Origin: Frankia casuarinae
GTDB lineage: Bacteria > Actinomycetota > Actinomycetes > Frankiales > Frankiaceae
Assembly (NCBI RefSeq): GCF_000013345.1
Contig: NC_007777.1
Span: 2,480,001 to 2,544,000 of the forward strand
Reading direction: 5' to 3'
DNA: 64,000 nt
Part shown: in pieces, positions 62,182 through 64,000 of the stretch
How the letters are laid out: each line of letters begins with the position of its first letter
How positions within the stretch are numbered: position 1 is the first letter of the stretch
Notes under the pieces: generated by a model
What the model was told of the DNA's origin: nothing
What the model saw: the letters and a program-made list of their open reading frames with translations, nothing else
Database searches by the model: none
Position numbers and translations under genes: made by a program

Positions 62182-63240
62182 GAGGTGGCCGTGACGGTTG
62201 GGGATGGTACCCGGGTGGGCTCGTCGATCGAGTCGGTGACCGAACTCGTCACCGCCGCCGTCGCGGGCAACCGCCGCGCGGTGGCGAGGCTCATCTCCAT
62301 GGTCGAGGACGGTTCACCGTACCTGCAGCGAACCGAGCAGCTGCTGATGCCTCGCACCGGGGGCGCGCAGGTGATCGGCCTCACCGGGGCGCCGGGGGTC
62401 GGCAAGTCCACCTCCACCTCCGCGCTGGTGGGCGCCTATCGGGCTGCGGGCCGGCGGGTCGGCGTGCTGGCCGTCGACCCCTCGTCCCCGTTCACCGGCG
62501 GCGCGCTGCTCGGCGACCGGATCCGGATGGTCGAGCACGCCACCGATCCGGGCGTCTTCATCCGCTCGCTGGCGACGCGCGGAAGTCTCGGCGGCCTGTC
62601 GACCGCCACGCCCCAGGCCCTGCGGGTTCTCGACGCCGTCGGGTTCGACGTCGTCCTGATCGAGACCGTCGGGGTGGGACAGGCCGAGGTGGACATCGCC
62701 GCCCTGGCGGACACCACGCTCGTCCTGGTCGCCCCAGGGATGGGGGACGGCGTCCAGGCCGCCAAGGCGGGCGTTCTGGAGATCGCCGACGTGCTGGTGG
62801 TCAACAAGGCCGACCGGCCGGGTGCGGACCGGACGGTCAACGAGCTCACCGCCATGCTCCGGATGGGCGGTGCCGGCCGCGGGGAGGACGACCGGCGTCC
62901 GCAGGTCGTGCGGACGGTCGCCGCCACCGGGCAGGGGGTGGCCGAGCTCGTCGAATCGATCGAGGCCCATCGGGACTGGCTGCTGCGCACGGGGCAGCTG
63001 CAGCGCCGACGGCGTCGGCGCGCGGTCGACGAGATCTCGCGGATCGCCTTCGCCCGGCTGCGGGAGCGGATCGGGGACCTGCGGCCCGGAGCCGCGATCG
63101 ACCAGCTCGCCGACGAGGTCGTCGCCGGCGGACTCGACCCCCACACCGCGGCCGATCGTCTCCTCGACGAGGCACTCGCCGCTCAGGCCGCCGTTGGCCT
63201 GGCCGCCGGTCACACCGGTGCGGTGAAACCGACCAGGTAA
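62167..63240 (+). CDS. meaB: MeaB/ArgK-family P-loop GTPase, mutase chaperone
   Basis: The protein has about 357 residues from GTG 62167; GTG 62185 or 62191 may be used instead because the first is inside the repeat array and lacks a clear ribosome site. G1 IGLTGAPGVGKST, G2/Mg region VLAVDPSSPFTGGALLGDRI, G3 VLIETVGVGQAEVDIAAL, G4 VVNKADRPGAD. MeaB proteins gate cofactor loading and protect B12-dependent acyl-CoA mutases from inactivation. Position after meaA fits that job. The C-terminus overlaps a small convergent gene by 31 bp. Confidence 0.92.
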   Translation: MSSISEVAVTVGDGTRVGSSIESVTELVTAAVAGNRRAVARLISMVEDGSPYLQRTEQLLMPRTGGAQVIGLTGAPGVGKSTSTSALVGAYRAAGRRVGVLAVDPSSPFTGGALLGDRIRMVEHATDPGVFIRSLATRGSLGGLSTATPQALRVLDAVGFDVVLIETVGVGQAEVDIAALADTTLVLVAPGMGDGVQAAKAGVLEIADVLVVNKADRPGADRTVNELTAMLRMGGAGRGEDDRRPQVVRTVAATGQGVAELVESIEAHRDWLLRTGQLQRRRRRRAVDEISRIAFARLRERIGDLRPGAAIDQLADEVVAGGLDPHTAADRLLDEALAAQAAVGLAAGHTGAVKPTR

Positions 63241-63377
63241 CCGCGGTCGTGGCAGCAGCGGCAGGGGTCGATCACCAGCACGGTCCGGACCTGACCGGCC
63301 CGGAAGCCCGCCACATGAGACACCGTGCGGCATCGACCATGGCAGGTCGGGCAAATGGTGTTCGGCTTGGCGTCCAC
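63210..63377 (-). CDS. small double-CxxC zinc-ribbon-like protein
   Basis: GTG 63377 with GGAAGG 8 bp upstream gives 55 residues: MDAKPNTICPTCHGRCRTVS then VLVIDPCRCCHDRGYLVGFT. The pairs CPTCHGR and CRCCHDRG about 30 residues apart fit a DnaJ-like zinc ribbon. It overlaps the end of meaB tail to tail by 31 bp. It is upstream of nothing on its strand within view. Unknown function; the Cys pattern is the main support. Confidence 0.5.
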   Translation of the reverse strand: MDAKPNTICPTCHGRCRTVSHVAGFRAGQVRTVLVIDPCRCCHDRGYLVGFTAPV

Positions 63378-63424
63378 GTGACGGTACCTTCCCGGGATGA
63401 CGGGACATAACCTCGGGGCGGCCT

Positions 63425-63458
63425 CCGTACCTCGGGGCACCCCCGTACCTCGGGGCAC
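63425..63458. repeat. 16-bp direct repeat, two copies 18 bp apart
   Basis: CCGTACCTCGGGGCAC at 63425-63440 and 63443-63458, in the gap between the CxxC gene start and the DnaJ stop. Confidence 0.85.
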
Positions 63459-63474
63459 GCGGTGTCGGGCGAGT

Positions 63475-64000
63475 TCACGTTCTCGGGTCGAAGGCCGAGA
63501 CGGCGGCCAGCTGCTCGAACAGCGCGCGTTCCCGGGCGGTCAGGGCCGGCGGCACCGCCACGCGCACCTCGGCGTGCAGGTCGCCGGGCGGGCCGGTGGG
63601 GTTGGGTAGGCCGGCGCCGCGTAGGCGCAGCCGCCGGCCGCTGGACGATCCTGCCGGGACGCGCACCTTGATCTCGCCGCCGGGGGTGGTGACCGGGACC
63701 CGGGCGCCCAGGGCGGCCTCCCAGGGGGTGACCGGCAGCGGGACGTTGATGTCTCGTCCGGACAGCCGGTAATACGGATGCGGCGCGATCTTCACGTGTA
63801 GGTAGAGGTCGCCGGGCTGGCCGTGCCTGCTGCCGCGGCCGCCTTGGCCGGCCAGCCGGACGCGCTGGCCTTCGACCACCCCCCGCGGGATGGTGACCTG
63901 GTAGCTGCGTGGGCTCCCGCCGGGGCCGGCGAGGGTGATCTGACGCCGCCCGCCCCGGTAGGCCTCCTCGACGGTCAGCTCGAGCTCGGCTTCCTGGTCG
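63475..64000 (-). CDS. DnaJ/CbpA-type chaperone, C-terminal part (runs off window)
   Basis: The visible 174 codons cover the two beta-barrel substrate-binding domains of a DnaJ protein: LELTVEEAYRGGRRQITLAG, YQVTIPRGVVEGQRVRLAGQ, GDLYLHVKIAPHPYYRLSGR, DINVPLPVTPWEAALGARVP and GRRLRLRGAGLPNPTGPPGD. There is no Cys-rich zinc domain between the barrels here, which suggests the CbpA (type B) kind. The J domain lies beyond base 64000. The C-terminus ends with a short helix (LTARERALFEQLAAVSAF). Confidence 0.92.
   Translation of the reverse strand, partial: DQEAELELTVEEAYRGGRRQITLAGPGGSPRSYQVTIPRGVVEGQRVRLAGQGGRGSRHGQPGDLYLHVKIAPHPYYRLSGRDINVPLPVTPWEAALGARVPVTTPGGEIKVRVPAGSSSGRRLRLRGAGLPNPTGPPGDLHAEVRVAVPPALTARERALFEQLAAVSAFDPRT

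Overview
The window is a 64 kb piece of a high-GC actinobacterial chromosome. It has GTG starts, GTGA stop/start overlaps, an AfsR/SARP regulator, a PknB-type kinase, an RsbW-like anti-sigma ATPase, tandem universal stress proteins and an unusually dense load of IS110, ISAs1, IS4, IS5, IS630, ISL3 and IS30-type sequences. This fits Frankia or a close relative, but the genus is inferred from style, not from a marker gene. Layout. 1-6.1 kb: the tail of an alpha/beta hydrolase and a tightly coupled Dpp/Opp-type peptide ABC importer (lipoprotein, two permeases, one fused double ATPase). 6.2-12.8 kb, minus strand: a gamma-butyrolactone-type signalling locus with an SDR ketoreductase, an AfsA-like synthase gene split by a 1362-bp ISAs1-type insertion with a 9-bp target duplication, and a 1071-residue AfsR-like SARP. 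13.7-21.4 kb: a nested graveyard of insertion sequences with one intact IS110 transposase, one intact DDE transposase, a Uma2-type nuclease and scars of a serine recombinase and a GNAT gene. 21.5-33.8 kb: housekeeping and accessory genes (YdjM-like hydrolase, DUF2784, LipB, Ser/Thr kinase, AlkB, HATPase, GAF-EAL phosphodiesterase, USP, membrane proteins, hemerythrin, a broken XRE regulator, a deaminase). 34.2-39.3 kb: a decayed two-recombinase cassette that has truncated an FxLD-type methyltransferase, next to an internally deleted LanC-like gene and an IS630 remnant; this looks like the scar of a RiPP (lanthipeptide-like) cluster. 40-44.3 kb: a three-gene phosphorelay operon. 44.4-50.4 kb: a decaying phosphonate region, with uptake and catabolism genes (phnD truncated, phnC intact, phnE frameshifted, a second phnE fragment joined to a 5'-truncated phnM, and a phosphatase with a 4-bp duplication), then a fused relic of phnW and a PEP-mutase gene that still carries the EDKx5NS mutase signature but has an in-frame TGA. 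50.4-54.6 kb: a SAM methyltransferase flanked by two related tiny ORFs, an SDR and a LacI regulator. 55.3-63.2 kb: an acyl-CoA operon that matches the lower ethylmalonyl-CoA pathway (acyl-CoA synthetase, CitE-like CoA-ester lyase, acyl-CoA dehydrogenase, MaoC hydratase, MeaA mutase, MeaB GTPase), with nine 13-bp tandem repeats joining meaA to meaB. 63.5 kb to the end: a DnaJ-type chaperone running off the window. The intact blocks (peptide importer, phosphorelay, ethylmalonyl-CoA operon) look functional. The AfsA, RiPP and phosphonate blocks show specialised-metabolism genes being lost by IS insertion, internal deletion and small frameshifts.
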